Shown: piece by piece, positions 6,307 through 14,934 of the stretch | Position numbering within the stretch: the first letter of the stretch is position 1 | Layout: the number at the start of each line of letters is the position of its first letter | Assembly (NCBI GenBank): GCA_035540935.1 | Contig: DATLFS010000076.1 | Coordinates: 1 to 22,943, forward strand | Reading direction: 5' to 3' | DNA: 22,943 nucleotides | Source: DATLFS01 sp035540935 | GTDB taxonomy: Bacteria; Actinomycetota; CADDZG01; WHSQ01 | The notes under the pieces: model-generated | The model's input: only the letters and a program-made list of their open reading frames with translations | Database searches by the model: none | What the model was told of the DNA's origin: nothing | Program-made: the position numbers and the translations under genes

Positions 6307-7893
6307 GTGAGCCGAGAGCTGACGGAGTCGCCGCATCGCGTCGCCGAGCGCATCGAAGGCGCGATCGAGCAGCTCGAGAACGAGTTCCACCGCGCTTATT
6401 GGGACTCCCAGGTACGGGTGAGCCCCGACACCGAACGCCGGCGCGCCGAATTGGAGCTCGAGCTGAGAACGGTGAAGGGCGATCCCGCGGATCTGCGCGC
6501 GGTGGAGTCCGCCCTGGCCGACACGATCCACGACCCGGTGCTGAAGCGACGGCTGCAGGTGCTGCGCCGTTCGCTTCTCGGCAATCAGATGGACGAGGAC
6601 CGGCGCGCCGAGCTCGTCGACCTCCAGAGCTCCGTCGAATCGGACTTCGCCGCGTTCCGCCCCGTCGTCGGTGGCAGGCGCGTCAGCGACAACGAGATCG
6701 AAGAGGTGTTGCGGACCTCGAACGACGAGACTGAGCGGCGGGCCGTGTGGGAGGCGTCGAAGGCGGTGGGAGCCTCGGTCGCCGATCGCGTTCGGGAGTT
6801 GGCGCGCATCAGGAACGCGGCTGCCCGCGACCTCGGCTTTCCCGACTACTACAACCTCTCGCTGGAGCTGCAGGAACTAGACGAAGAGTGGCTCTACACG
6901 CTCCTCGAAGAGGTCGAGCGCGTGACGGATGAGCCATTCCGCCGGTGGAAGTCTGCGCTCGACGCCCGCCTTGCCGAACGCTTCGGCACGACCGATCTCT
7001 ATCCGTGGCATTACGCCGACCCCTTCTTTCAGCAGCTCCCCCCGGACGGCCGCGTCTCACTGGATGGCTTGCTGCGAGATCGCGACGCGGCGGATCTCGC
7101 CCGTGCGACGTTCGCACGGTGGGGGATCGATCTCACGGGCGTCCTCGAGCGCAGCGATCTCTATCCGCGGGAGGGGAAGAGCCAGCACGCCTTCTGCCTC
7201 GACGTCGACCGCAGCGGCCGCGACGTCCGCATCCTCGCGAACGTGGTGCCGGGCGAGCGGTGGGTCGAGGTCATGCTGCACGAATCGGGCCATGCCGCCT
7301 ACGACCTCGGGATCGACCGCAGGCTGCCGTATTCACTGCGTCGACCGGCCCACATCTTCGTCACCGAGGCGATAGCGATCCTCTCGGGCCGGCTTCTGCG
7401 CGACGCAGTGTGGTTGCGCGAGATCCTCGGCGCGCCGGAGGGCGAGATCGCGGTGGTCGAAGACGCGCTCGGTGCCGCCAACCGCGCGCAGATGGTGCTG
7501 TTTGCGCGGTGGGCGTTGGTGATGATCCATTTCGAGCGCGATCTGTATCTCGACCCCGACGCCGACCTCGACGATCGTTGGTGGGAGCTGGTCGAGCGCT
7601 TCCAGTTGGTGCGGCGACCGAACGATCGTCATGCACCCGATTGGGCGGCGAAGATCCACGTCGCGGTCGCACCGGTCTACTACCAGAACTACCTGCTCGG
7701 CGAGATCCTCGCCTCGCAGCTCGCGGCGACGTGCATCGCCGAGTACGGCGGCCTCGTCGGGGTCCGCGAGGCCGGCGGGCTGCTGGCCGACCGGGTCTTC
7801 CACCCGGGCGCGCTGCTCCGGTGGGATTCGCTCGTTGAGGGCGCCACCGGGGGACCTCTCTCCGCGGCCGAGTTCGGCCGCGAGCTCGTTTAG
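6307..7893 (+). CDS. M2-family (ACE-like) zinc metallopeptidase
   Basis: Predicted zinc peptidase of 528 aa, starting at a GTG with GGGAG eight bases upstream. No signal peptide is seen, so it is probably cytoplasmic. The active site MLHESGH (HExxH) is followed 24 residues later by the zinc-ligand Glu in FVTEAIAIL, the gluzincin spacing of M2/M3 peptidases. Long helical segments with LRTSNDETERRAVWEASK and DYYNLSLELQELDE, together with DLYPREGKSQHAFCLDVDR, match the bacterial M2-family metallopeptidases I know from Thermus and Chloroflexi. The likely activity is oligopeptide or dipeptide trimming. It is not part of the usual actinobacterial tad-topA neighbourhood. It converges on the LCP gene with overlapping stops (7890-7893). 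Confidence 0.87.
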   Translation: MSRELTESPHRVAERIEGAIEQLENEFHRAYWDSQVRVSPDTERRRAELELELRTVKGDPADLRAVESALADTIHDPVLKRRLQVLRRSLLGNQMDEDRRAELVDLQSSVESDFAAFRPVVGGRRVSDNEIEEVLRTSNDETERRAVWEASKAVGASVADRVRELARIRNAAARDLGFPDYYNLSLELQELDEEWLYTLLEEVERVTDEPFRRWKSALDARLAERFGTTDLYPWHYADPFFQQLPPDGRVSLDGLLRDRDAADLARATFARWGIDLTGVLERSDLYPREGKSQHAFCLDVDRSGRDVRILANVVPGERWVEVMLHESGHAAYDLGIDRRLPYSLRRPAHIFVTEAIAILSGRLLRDAVWLREILGAPEGEIAVVEDALGAANRAQMVLFARWALVMIHFERDLYLDPDADLDDRWWELVERFQLVRRPNDRHAPDWAAKIHVAVAPVYYQNYLLGEILASQLAATCIAEYGGLVGVREAGGLLADRVFHPGALLRWDSLVEGATGGPLSAAEFGRELV

Positions 7894-8771
7894 AGCGCGC
7901 CGGTGCGGCGGAAGCGTTCGTAGATCGTTCGCGCTCCGTCCTGGATGAACACCACGCTGGCCGCTCCCGCGGTGCCGATCGAGACCGGCAGCGTCACGTT
8001 GCCGACGTCCGCGGGCCGCACCTGCGACGCGAGGACGCCGAGGCGATAGAGGTCGCCGGCGCCGACGTTCAGTCGCGCGTGGCGGCGTGTAACGGTCATC
8101 CACCGGAGCAGTGAAGCGGGCTTGCGATCGATCTCGCCGCGGAACTTGCGCAACAGCGCGAGCAGGTAACGCCCCTGGTTCGTCGTGCGGGCGACGTCGC
8201 CGTCGAGGAAGACCTTGCGCGTCCGAACGAAGGCGAGGGACTTGACGGCTCCGAGAGGCTGCCGGCCTGCCCTCAGGTTCGCTCCGGACCCGTAGGGGTC
8301 GTAGATCGCCCGCGGCAGCGTCATCGTCACCGGGCCGATGTCGCGGATGATGTCCTGGAAGCCGTCGAAGCCGACCATCACCCAGTAATCGGGACGGATG
8401 CCGGTGACGCTGTGCACGGTGCGCGCCAGCAACTCGGGGCCTCCGCGGAAGAGCGCTTCGTTGATGCGGCCGGCGCCCGAACCGGGGATAGACACCCATG
8501 AATCGCGCGGGAAGTTGAGGATGCCGCCCTTCATCGTGCGCGTGTTGATGCCCACGAGGTGGATCGCGTCGGCGAGCGACCGGTCGGGGTTGCCTGAGCG
8601 CGCATCGTTCCCGATGACCAGCACGAACACCTTCCCTTGACGCGGCTGGAAGGTCCCGCGGGCGCGCCCGACCACCAGCGAGGCCGCCTGACCGTCGGAG
8701 GGTCCGATGAGCGGGACGACGGAGGCGACGGCTGCGACGAACGCGCACAGGAGAGCGATCCGGACCTTCAT
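7890..8771 (-). CDS. LytR-CpsA-Psr (LCP) family protein
   Basis: Predicted extracytoplasmic LCP phosphotransferase, 293 aa, likely attaching a polymer from a lipid carrier to the cell wall. The N-terminus (IALLCAFVAAVASVVPLIG) is a signal sequence or anchor. The LCP core is recognisable: VLVIGNDARSG (50-60), then D68 and NFPRDSWVSIPGSG (86-99, arginine and aspartate of the pyrophosphate site). It continues with GRINEALFRGG, a GFDGFQDIIRDIGPV segment and FVRTRK with a following Asp/Arg. It is smaller than many LCP proteins and has no LytR C-terminal domain. Its ATG overlaps the stop of the lipoprotein gene (ATGA), so the two are probably co-translated. Confidence 0.88.
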   Translation of the reverse strand: MKVRIALLCAFVAAVASVVPLIGPSDGQAASLVVGRARGTFQPRQGKVFVLVIGNDARSGNPDRSLADAIHLVGINTRTMKGGILNFPRDSWVSIPGSGAGRINEALFRGGPELLARTVHSVTGIRPDYWVMVGFDGFQDIIRDIGPVTMTLPRAIYDPYGSGANLRAGRQPLGAVKSLAFVRTRKVFLDGDVARTTNQGRYLLALLRKFRGEIDRKPASLLRWMTVTRRHARLNVGAGDLYRLGVLASQVRPADVGNVTLPVSIGTAGAASVVFIQDGARTIYERFRRTGAL

Positions 8772-9364
8772 CGGAGTCTCTTCTGCCGGACGTCGAAGGC
8801 CATGATCTTCCACGTGCCGCCCTTCTTCTCGAGCCAAAGCGTTCCTCGGTGCAAGAGCGCGAAGCGCTCGCCGGACGCGATCCCGCGGGCGCGGATCTTC
8901 ACCTTCGCCGCGGCGCGCCGTGCGCCGGAGGCATCGATACCGATGTCGGCCTTCCGAAGCGTCGTCCGGACCTTCTCGACCGAGGCCGGGACACCGCTGC
9001 GCGCCGGCAGGGCGCGCGCGGCGCGGGCGGCGAAGCGCTTGTTCAAGACCGCGGGTCGGGCGGCCGGGTCGAGGAAGAGGGCGTCGTAAACCTCGGTGAC
9101 GGCTCGTCGGAGCGGGAGGCTTTCCGCGCGCACGCGGCGCAACTCGCGCTTGCTCATCGGGCCGATGTTCCCGGAGGGGTGGGCGGAGATCCGCCACTCG
9201 GCCTGCTCGATCACCGGTGCGGACGGCGGCATCGCGACGGGCGTGCCGTCGCCGGCCGATCCCGTCGTATGCGAGCACGCGACTCCGAGCAGAAGCGCGG
9301 CGAGCGCGCCGGCGATGCCCCTCCGTCTTCCCTGCACTTTCGGACCCCTGGATCGTTGCTCCAC
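8768..9364 (-). CDS. Putative lipoprotein of unknown function, paired with LCP gene
   Basis: Unrecognised protein of 198 aa. A basic start is followed by a hydrophobic segment and a lipobox (LLGVACSH, Cys about residue 30), so it is probably a lipid-anchored surface protein. A low-complexity Gly/Thr/Pro stretch follows. The C-terminal part (about 130-198) alternates basic and hydrophobic residues and ends in RGTLWLEKKGGTWKIMAFDV, which looks like the last strands of an NTF2/SnoaL-type cone; this is only a pattern-level guess. It is translationally coupled to the LCP gene, so a role in wall-polymer attachment is possible. On its own strand TACTCT lies about 15 bases before the ATG and could be a -10 element. 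Confidence 0.75.
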   Translation of the reverse strand: MEQRSRGPKVQGRRRGIAGALAALLLGVACSHTTGSAGDGTPVAMPPSAPVIEQAEWRISAHPSGNIGPMSKRELRRVRAESLPLRRAVTEVYDALFLDPAARPAVLNKRFAARAARALPARSGVPASVEKVRTTLRKADIGIDASGARRAAAKVKIRARGIASGERFALLHRGTLWLEKKGGTWKIMAFDVRQKRLR

Positions 9365-9519
9365 TGCCAGCCTGAGAGTAGGCGAGCGGGGCTTCCCGCG
9401 GGCGCGTTTCGAAGAAGAAATGTTCGTGCTTCGCCGTCCTCGGAGCCGGGCCGCCGTGGCGTTCTCGCCGGGCGCTAGGATGTTGCGCCTATCTGATCGC
9501 CAAGGGAGGACTTTTCGAT
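9365..9519. promoter_or_regulatory. Divergent intergenic region between lipoprotein/LCP and bldG
   Basis: This gap separates two divergent operons. On the + strand TAGGAT (9476-9481) is a candidate -10 for bldG, without a recognisable -35, and AAGGGAGGA (9502-9510) is a strong ribosome site nine bases before the ATG at 9520. On the - strand only a weak TACTCT-like -10 is visible for the lipoprotein gene. No RNA gene or clear inverted repeat was seen. Confidence 0.45.
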
Positions 9520-9861
9520 ATGGAGCTGGGTCTCGACGTTCGTAAGGTGGGTTCGCATTCGGTTGTGGACGTCAAGGGTGAGATCGACGTCTACACCGCG
9601 CCCAAGCTGCGGGAGAAGCTGATCGAGCTCGTGTCCGACGGGTCCTACGACGTCGTCGTGAACCTGGAGGGCGTCGACTTCCTCGACTCCACCGGTCTGG
9701 GGGTCCTCGTGGGCGCCCTGAAGCGGGTCAAGGCTCACGACGGCAGCCTGGCTCTGGTCTGCACCCAGGACAAGATCCTCAAGATCTTCAAGATCACGGG
9801 TCTCACCAAGGTCTTCCCGATCCACTCCTCCGTCGAAGAGGCGGCCGGCGAGGCCGGCTAG
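9520..9861 (+). CDS. bldG: BldG-like anti-sigma factor antagonist (STAS domain)
   Basis: Single STAS-domain protein of 113 aa. [19 protein letters not shown] and [19 protein letters not shown] are close to Streptomyces BldG, as is the C-terminal [17 protein letters not shown]. The phosphoacceptor is S57 in DSTGLG, the residue number I recall for BldG. Family members bind an anti-sigma factor when unphosphorylated and release a sigma factor. The anti-sigma-like gene starts three bases downstream, so the pair should act together. No sigma factor gene is in the window. Start certainty is high because of the strong ribosome site at 9502-9510. Confidence 0.93.
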   Translation: MELGLDVRKVGSHSVVDVKGEIDVYTAPKLREKLIELVSDGSYDVVVNLEGVDFLDSTGLGVLVGALKRVKAHDGSLALVCTQDKILKIFKITGLTKVFPIHSSVEEAAGEAG

Positions 9862-9864
9862 CGC

Positions 9865-10236
9865 GTGTCGCGTGTCGAGATAGAGATCCCGCCCAATCCC
9901 GTCTTCGCCGGGGTTGCCCGGCTCGCGGTCGCCGCTCTGGCGCGCTCCGCCGGGATGGACGAGGAACGGGTCGAAGAGCTGAAGATCGCCGCAGGAGAGG
10001 CCTGCGCCAACGCGATGCTCGCCAATGAGGACACGCAAGCGCCGGTGATGCTGTCGTGGCAGGAGAGCGCGGAAGCTCTGATACTCGAGGTCAAGGACCG
10101 GTCGACCAGCGGGTCATCGTCGGACGACCGCATGGCTCTGTCGGTCGCCCTCCTGGAAACGCTGGTCGACGACTACGAACGCCACCCGACCGACGACGGC
10201 GGGACGTGCGCGCGGTTGTCCTTCCACCGCGGCTAG
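9865..10236 (+). CDS. Anti-sigma factor-like protein with GHKL ATPase fold (RsbW/ApgA-like)
   Basis: Predicted switch partner of BldG, 123 aa from the GTG at 9865. The N-box is readable as EELKIAAGEACANAM (E45, N49), which coordinates Mg-ATP in RsbW kinases. The G1 box (DxGxG in RsbW) is reduced to DRSTSG after VK, and the G2 lid region reads RMALSVALLETLVDD rather than a GLGL-type motif. Nucleotide binding or kinase activity may therefore be weakened or lost, while a strand carrying CARLSF closes the fold as in family members. The same bldG-orf3 pair is known in Streptomyces. It converges on the M1 gene with a 4-base overlap. Confidence 0.85.
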   Translation: MSRVEIEIPPNPVFAGVARLAVAALARSAGMDEERVEELKIAAGEACANAMLANEDTQAPVMLSWQESAEALILEVKDRSTSGSSSDDRMALSVALLETLVDDYERHPTDDGGTCARLSFHRG

Positions 10237-12638
10237 CGATACCGATCGAGCACCGCGGCCGCATCGGCGCCGCCGACATCACGGACCGTCGCGGCGAAGT
10301 CGGCCACCGACGCCAGGCCACCGCGGGTGCGCTGGTGCCACGTGAAAAGGATCTGATCGACGGACCGTCTTCCCACCGCTTCCCGCATCTCCATCAGGAC
10401 CTCAGACCCGCCGAGGTAGATCTCACGGAAATAGGAGGTGTTATCGCGGAAGGCGTGGGTCGACCTCGTGACCACGCCGGGAGCCGGGTTCCGCGGCAGC
10501 GATAGATTCGTCAGGACCCAAGTTCGGTCGCCGCCTTCTTCCGACTCGAGCCACGTCCGCGTGGAGAACTCCGCTAGGGCTTCGTCGAGCCAGGGCTCGC
10601 GCACTTGATCGCTCCCGGTCGACGCGTACCACCATTGATGCGCGACCTCGTGCCCGACGATGTAGCGCCGTGAGGCGTCGGCGAGCCCCGCGTGCGATAG
10701 CAGCTCGGGCAGGATCGGGAAGCCCTCCAGCGCCTCCTGTGGCTCCGCCACGAAGACGACGCCCGGGTACTCCATGCCGCCGAGGATCCCGTTGGTCAGA
10801 ACGACGTCCAACTCGTCTGCCGGCAACGATCCGAAGCGGCGCACGTAATCGCGCGCCGAAGAGACGGCCGCGGCGAAGGCCTGCTCACCCTCGTGAGGCC
10901 TGTCGGCGGGGTACCAGGCGCGGACGCGCAAGCCGTCGATCTCCGACTCACGACCGCGCCAGTACGGCGATACGGCGAACGCCGCATCGCGTGCCGCCGC
11001 GGCTTCGAACGTCCACGTCGTCTCGGACGCTCGGGGCTCTACCTCGATCAGGACGCCGGTACCGACGGGCTCTTGGTCGTGCGGGAGAGTGAGCCGCACG
11101 CGGTAGTGCGCCACCCGGGAGACGAACGGATCACCGATCGTCCCGTACTCGTCGAACCGCCACGCGCCACCTTCCCGTATCGCCATCACCGGGATCCAGT
11201 TGCCGAGCAGCGAGATGTCTCGCCAGGTTCCGAACCTTTCCGGGAACCGCGGGAGCCGGGCGCGCAGCCTGATCGCCACGGTCGTGGTGTCGCCGGGGCG
11301 CAGCGGCCGCGGGAGGGGGATAGTCAGCGCGGTGTCGTCGAGCGCGAAACCGTCGACCGCCTCCCCTTCGACCGTGATGCGGTCGACTTCGAGCGTTCCG
11401 GGACGCGCGTCACGGTGGCCGAGCGGCGACTGCAGGACGTCACTCGCGAGGGGGATGTCCTCGACCGCGCGCGTGAAGGCGTTCGGGTAGACGTTGAGGC
11501 CGAGCGTGTCGACCGTCTCGTCTCCTTCGTTCCGCCACGTAACCGTCGTCTCCCACGCGAGGCGACCGTCGGCGAGAGACGCGTCTACCTCGTAGGCCGG
11601 TACCGGTTGCTTCGACGCGGCGACGGCGCGCCGCGCGTCCGCAGGACGTATCTCGCGTGCCTGGATGCGCCGCCGCTCCGCGACCAGCCGCTGATCCTCG
11701 GACCGCTCGATCAGCGTCGGGACGCCGTTGGCGGCGACGACCAGCACGACCAGCGCCGCGAGGGCGCGCCGTGTGGCGCGATCGATCCCCGGCTCCGCTT
11801 TCCGCTCGCGCAGCTGGTCACCGCCTAGGTAAAGAGCCGTCCAGACGCCGGTCGACAGAACGAGAAGGAAAGCCTCCAAGGGTGCGGCGTACAGCAGTTG
11901 GGTCGCTTCGCGGAGGAAGGTTGACGGACTCGCGTGGCCGTAACGCAGTGCCGTGTCCTGCAGGACCGGCGTGATGAGGCGACCGCCGATCCATACGGCC
12001 ACGCCGGCGGCGGCGAGCGTGACCCACGCGGCGACGGCGTCTCGGCGACGCTCGCGCAGTACCGCTCGCGCCTCCTTCCACGCATCTACATGACGGCAGC
12101 CGTCGAGAGCCACACCCCGCAGCGCCATCGTCAGCGCAACCCGGATCGCGGCGCGCAGTACGAATGCAACGAACGTCGCGCCGAAGGCGGCGAGCAGTGC
12201 GACGTCGGAGGACGCGAAGGTGAAGACGGGCACGAGGAAAAGCGCGAACACGAGCAGCACGGCCGCTTGGGCTTCTGCATAGAGCGCCAGTCCCCGCCGC
12301 CACCCCGATCGCGTCGCGCGCCAGGCCGCGGCAAGTCCGCCGGATTTGCGAACGTCCGAGATCCAGAGGAGCAGTAGGTACAGGCGCACCCAAAGGAGGC
12401 CGACGGCGAGGAGACCCAGCACCGTCGCCCCCCAAGCGAGCGGATCGCCCGTCCGCCACGGCTCGGGCAGAACGTGGAGGGCGACGACGGGATCGGCGGT
12501 CAGCAGCAGTGTGGTCGCGGCCGGAGCCAGCAGGGTGGCGACGAGTGCCCCCGGCGCGCCGGCGATGAGCGCGAGGAGGAGCGCCGGCGGCCACAGCTCA
12601 CGCCGCGCCTTGAGGATGTCCGCGGCGTAACCGAGCAC
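10233..12638 (-). CDS. Membrane-anchored M1-family zinc aminopeptidase
   Basis: Large protein, 801 aa, from a GTG three bases after the KimA-like gene stop. Residues 1-310 hold about six hydrophobic helices and resemble no family I can name. Residues 345-801 are an M1 peptidase: beta-rich N-domain, GGMEYPG at 620-626 (the GxMEN exopeptidase motif, with Tyr for Asn), HEVAHQWW (H663, H667) and zinc ligand E686 in WLDEALAEF, 18 residues after the second His. A catalytic-tyrosine candidate is Y741 (IYLGGSEVL). The last helix of the membrane part places the catalytic domain probably outside the cell. The substituted GxMEN motif makes exact specificity uncertain. It is the last gene of an OB-fold / KimA / M1 run. 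Confidence 0.9.
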   Translation of the reverse strand: MLGYAADILKARRELWPPALLLALIAGAPGALVATLLAPAATTLLLTADPVVALHVLPEPWRTGDPLAWGATVLGLLAVGLLWVRLYLLLLWISDVRKSGGLAAAWRATRSGWRRGLALYAEAQAAVLLVFALFLVPVFTFASSDVALLAAFGATFVAFVLRAAIRVALTMALRGVALDGCRHVDAWKEARAVLRERRRDAVAAWVTLAAAGVAVWIGGRLITPVLQDTALRYGHASPSTFLREATQLLYAAPLEAFLLVLSTGVWTALYLGGDQLRERKAEPGIDRATRRALAALVVLVVAANGVPTLIERSEDQRLVAERRRIQAREIRPADARRAVAASKQPVPAYEVDASLADGRLAWETTVTWRNEGDETVDTLGLNVYPNAFTRAVEDIPLASDVLQSPLGHRDARPGTLEVDRITVEGEAVDGFALDDTALTIPLPRPLRPGDTTTVAIRLRARLPRFPERFGTWRDISLLGNWIPVMAIREGGAWRFDEYGTIGDPFVSRVAHYRVRLTLPHDQEPVGTGVLIEVEPRASETTWTFEAAAARDAAFAVSPYWRGRESEIDGLRVRAWYPADRPHEGEQAFAAAVSSARDYVRRFGSLPADELDVVLTNGILGGMEYPGVVFVAEPQEALEGFPILPELLSHAGLADASRRYIVGHEVAHQWWYASTGSDQVREPWLDEALAEFSTRTWLESEEGGDRTWVLTNLSLPRNPAPGVVTRSTHAFRDNTSYFREIYLGGSEVLMEMREAVGRRSVDQILFTWHQRTRGGLASVADFAATVRDVGGADAAAVLDRYR

Positions 12639-12641
12639 GCG

Positions 12642-14912
12642 TCAGTCGAGGTGGTAGGGGACGCTGACGACGACGACGCCGCGCTCGAACAGCAGGTGGC
12701 GCTTGACGATGAGAGCCGTCTGGCCGTGGAGCACCTGGTGGCGTCGCCGCGGCACGACGAACTCCGGCACCACGACGGTCACCGTCCGATGGATGCCGTC
12801 GGGACGGAACGGGCGTATGTAGCGGATGAGCGCCGTGCCGAGATCGCGGAAGGGAACGGCCTCGATCTCGAGCGGGATCCCGATCTGAGCCTCGAGCCAG
12901 CTATTGCCGAGCTGCTCCGTTCCCTCGGGATCGAGCCCGAAGGAGACGGCGCGAAGGTCCGTCGGCCGCAGCGTCTCGGCGTACTCGATCGCCTGCAACG
13001 TCGCGTTGTGAACGCCCGACACGAGGACGATCGCGTAGTTGCGCTCGGGTTCGTGCGTGACGTCGGCGGTCGGATCGATGTCTTCTTTCACGACCGGGAT
13101 GTCGAGGACGACGACGCCGCGGAACGGTAGCAGCGCGGCCTTCAGGCGGTGCAGACGCGGGCGCCGGAGAACCTCGAGGACACTCCTCGACTCCAGCACT
13201 TCGGGCACGACCAGGGTGAGGAAGTCGTCGTGACCCAGCTCGTCGCGCCGCCGCCGGAGGTGACGCTTCACCCGCCTGGTGACGGATCCGGAGCCCTCGA
13301 GGGCCCGCAGCGGGATGTCGGGAGCGAGCCGGTTCCAGGGCCCGGCGTTCGCGGCGTCGGTCGTGATGGCCTCCATGCTGGACGGTCGCAGCGATCGGAT
13401 GTATCCGATCGCACGCGCGGCGGCTTGATCGACCTTCGGCACGTAAACCACGAAATGCTGATGGCCGGGGCGGCGATCGGTCGGGCGGCGCGCCGGATGC
13501 GCGAGCTGCGCTTTCACGTCGCCGTAGTGCATGTAGATGCTCCTCATCAGGAAGACGAGGATCGGTATGGCAGTGAGGACCATCCACGCGCCGTGGCTGA
13601 ACTTGCTGTACGCGATCACCAGGAGCACGATCCCGGTGACCGTCCCGCCGAAGCCGCTTACCCCGATCGTGCGCCGCCACCCCGCGGGGTGGAAACGCAC
13701 GGCGCGCCGAACCATCCCCCACTGTGACAACGTGAACGAGATGAAGACCCCCACGAGGTAGAGCTGGATCAGCCGGTTCAGGTCGGCATTGAACGCGACG
13801 ATCAGCAGCGACGCCAGAACGGCCAGGATGATGATCCCGTTCGAGAACACCAGGCGGTCACCGCGGTTCCTGAACTGGTGCGGGAAGAAATCGTCCTGCG
13901 CCAGGATCGACGCGATGCGCGGGAAGTCTTGGTAGGCGGTGTTCGCGGCCAGCAGGAGGATCGCAGCAGACATGGCCTGCACGACGTAGAACAAGAAGCC
14001 TTCGTTGAACACGGCCGCGGCGATCTGCGCGACGACGGTCCGCTGGTGTGACACACCTTCTTCGTGCACGTACACCACGTTCGTGTGGTCGGCCAGCCAC
14101 GAGATCCCGAGGAACATCGAGATCGACAGAGCCGCCATGATCGCGAGCGTCGTCGCGGCGTTACGCGATTGCGGATAGCGGAACGCGCCGACGCCGTCGG
14201 CGATCGCCTCCACCCCCGTGAGAGCGGTCGTACCGGCGGCGAACGCCCGAAGGATGAGCACGAATGTGATCGCCTGATGAGGCTCCAGCTCCATGCCGGC
14301 GCTCTCGGCCTGCGGGCACCCTCCCAGGCACCGCACGAACCCGGTTCCGAGCATGATGTAGATCGACAGAACGAAGCCGTAGGTGGGGATCGCGAAGAGC
14401 CGTCCGGATTCTTTCGCGCCGCGCAGGTTCGCGAGCGTGACCAGCGTCACGAACCCGATCGCCAGCTGGATCTTGTAGGGAGCGAGACTCTCGGCAGCGC
14501 TCACGATCGCATCGACGCCCGCCGTCATCGACACGGCCACCGTCAACACGTAGTCCGTCAGCAGCGCCGACGCCGCGACGAGACCGGGATACATGCCGAG
14601 GTTCTCGCGCGACACGCGGTACGCGCCACCGCCGGTCGGGTACGCCCTCACGGTCTCTCGATAGGAGATGACGACGATCGTGAGGAGGGTGGCGACGGCC
14701 AGTGAGATCGGGAGGATGTAGGTGAGCCCGGCGGCCCCGGCTAGGGCCAGGACGATGAGTGCTTCCTGTGTCGCGTACGCGTTCGATGAGAGCGGATCCG
14801 AGGAGAAGACGGGGAGAGCGATCGTCTTCGGCAACAGCGTGTGCTCGAGTTCGCCCGACGACATCGGCCGGCCGAGGAGGACGCGCTTGACCGCGGCTTG
14901 CACCTTGCTCAT
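12642..14912 (-). CDS. kimA: KimA-like APC-superfamily potassium importer with tandem cytosolic domains
   Basis: Predicted proton-coupled potassium importer, 756 aa. The membrane part (about 30-465) follows B. subtilis KimA closely: VFSSDPLSSNAYATQEALI corresponds to the KimA SSDALSSVAYG segment, and D39 and Y46 match KimA D36 and Y43 of the substrate site. Further matches are YPTGGGAYRVSRENLG, ALTGVEAIADGV, NTAYQDFPRIA and FSNGIIILA. The rest is cytosolic and contains two USP-like units, about 486-607 and 625-755, that resemble each other; KimA has one such domain and 607 aa. In KimA this domain binds c-di-AMP, which inhibits transport; whether that holds here is unknown. It could also be an amino acid permease, but the two TrkA proteins next door favour potassium. 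Confidence 0.8.
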   Translation of the reverse strand: MSKVQAAVKRVLLGRPMSSGELEHTLLPKTIALPVFSSDPLSSNAYATQEALIVLALAGAAGLTYILPISLAVATLLTIVVISYRETVRAYPTGGGAYRVSRENLGMYPGLVAASALLTDYVLTVAVSMTAGVDAIVSAAESLAPYKIQLAIGFVTLVTLANLRGAKESGRLFAIPTYGFVLSIYIMLGTGFVRCLGGCPQAESAGMELEPHQAITFVLILRAFAAGTTALTGVEAIADGVGAFRYPQSRNAATTLAIMAALSISMFLGISWLADHTNVVYVHEEGVSHQRTVVAQIAAAVFNEGFLFYVVQAMSAAILLLAANTAYQDFPRIASILAQDDFFPHQFRNRGDRLVFSNGIIILAVLASLLIVAFNADLNRLIQLYLVGVFISFTLSQWGMVRRAVRFHPAGWRRTIGVSGFGGTVTGIVLLVIAYSKFSHGAWMVLTAIPILVFLMRSIYMHYGDVKAQLAHPARRPTDRRPGHQHFVVYVPKVDQAAARAIGYIRSLRPSSMEAITTDAANAGPWNRLAPDIPLRALEGSGSVTRRVKRHLRRRRDELGHDDFLTLVVPEVLESRSVLEVLRRPRLHRLKAALLPFRGVVVLDIPVVKEDIDPTADVTHEPERNYAIVLVSGVHNATLQAIEYAETLRPTDLRAVSFGLDPEGTEQLGNSWLEAQIGIPLEIEAVPFRDLGTALIRYIRPFRPDGIHRTVTVVVPEFVVPRRRHQVLHGQTALIVKRHLLFERGVVVVSVPYHLD

Positions 14913-14934
14913 GCGGGGGGGAGGAGACGGGGGT

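Noticed and set aside
10893..11828. 311-codon open frame on the + strand opposite the M1 peptidase.
   Set aside because: Low-complexity Arg-rich product, no recognisable domain or ribosome site; the M1 frame carries the zinc motifs.
12474..13130. Long open + strand frame opposite the end of the KimA-like and start of the M1 gene.
   Set aside because: Highly Arg/Asp-rich translation without motifs, opposite two well-supported genes; explained by GC-rich third positions.
14913..14934. A c-di-AMP (ydaO-type) riboswitch before the KimA-like gene.
   Set aside because: Only 22 bases separate it from the OB-fold gene, and the divergent 71-base gap is also too short for that riboswitch.
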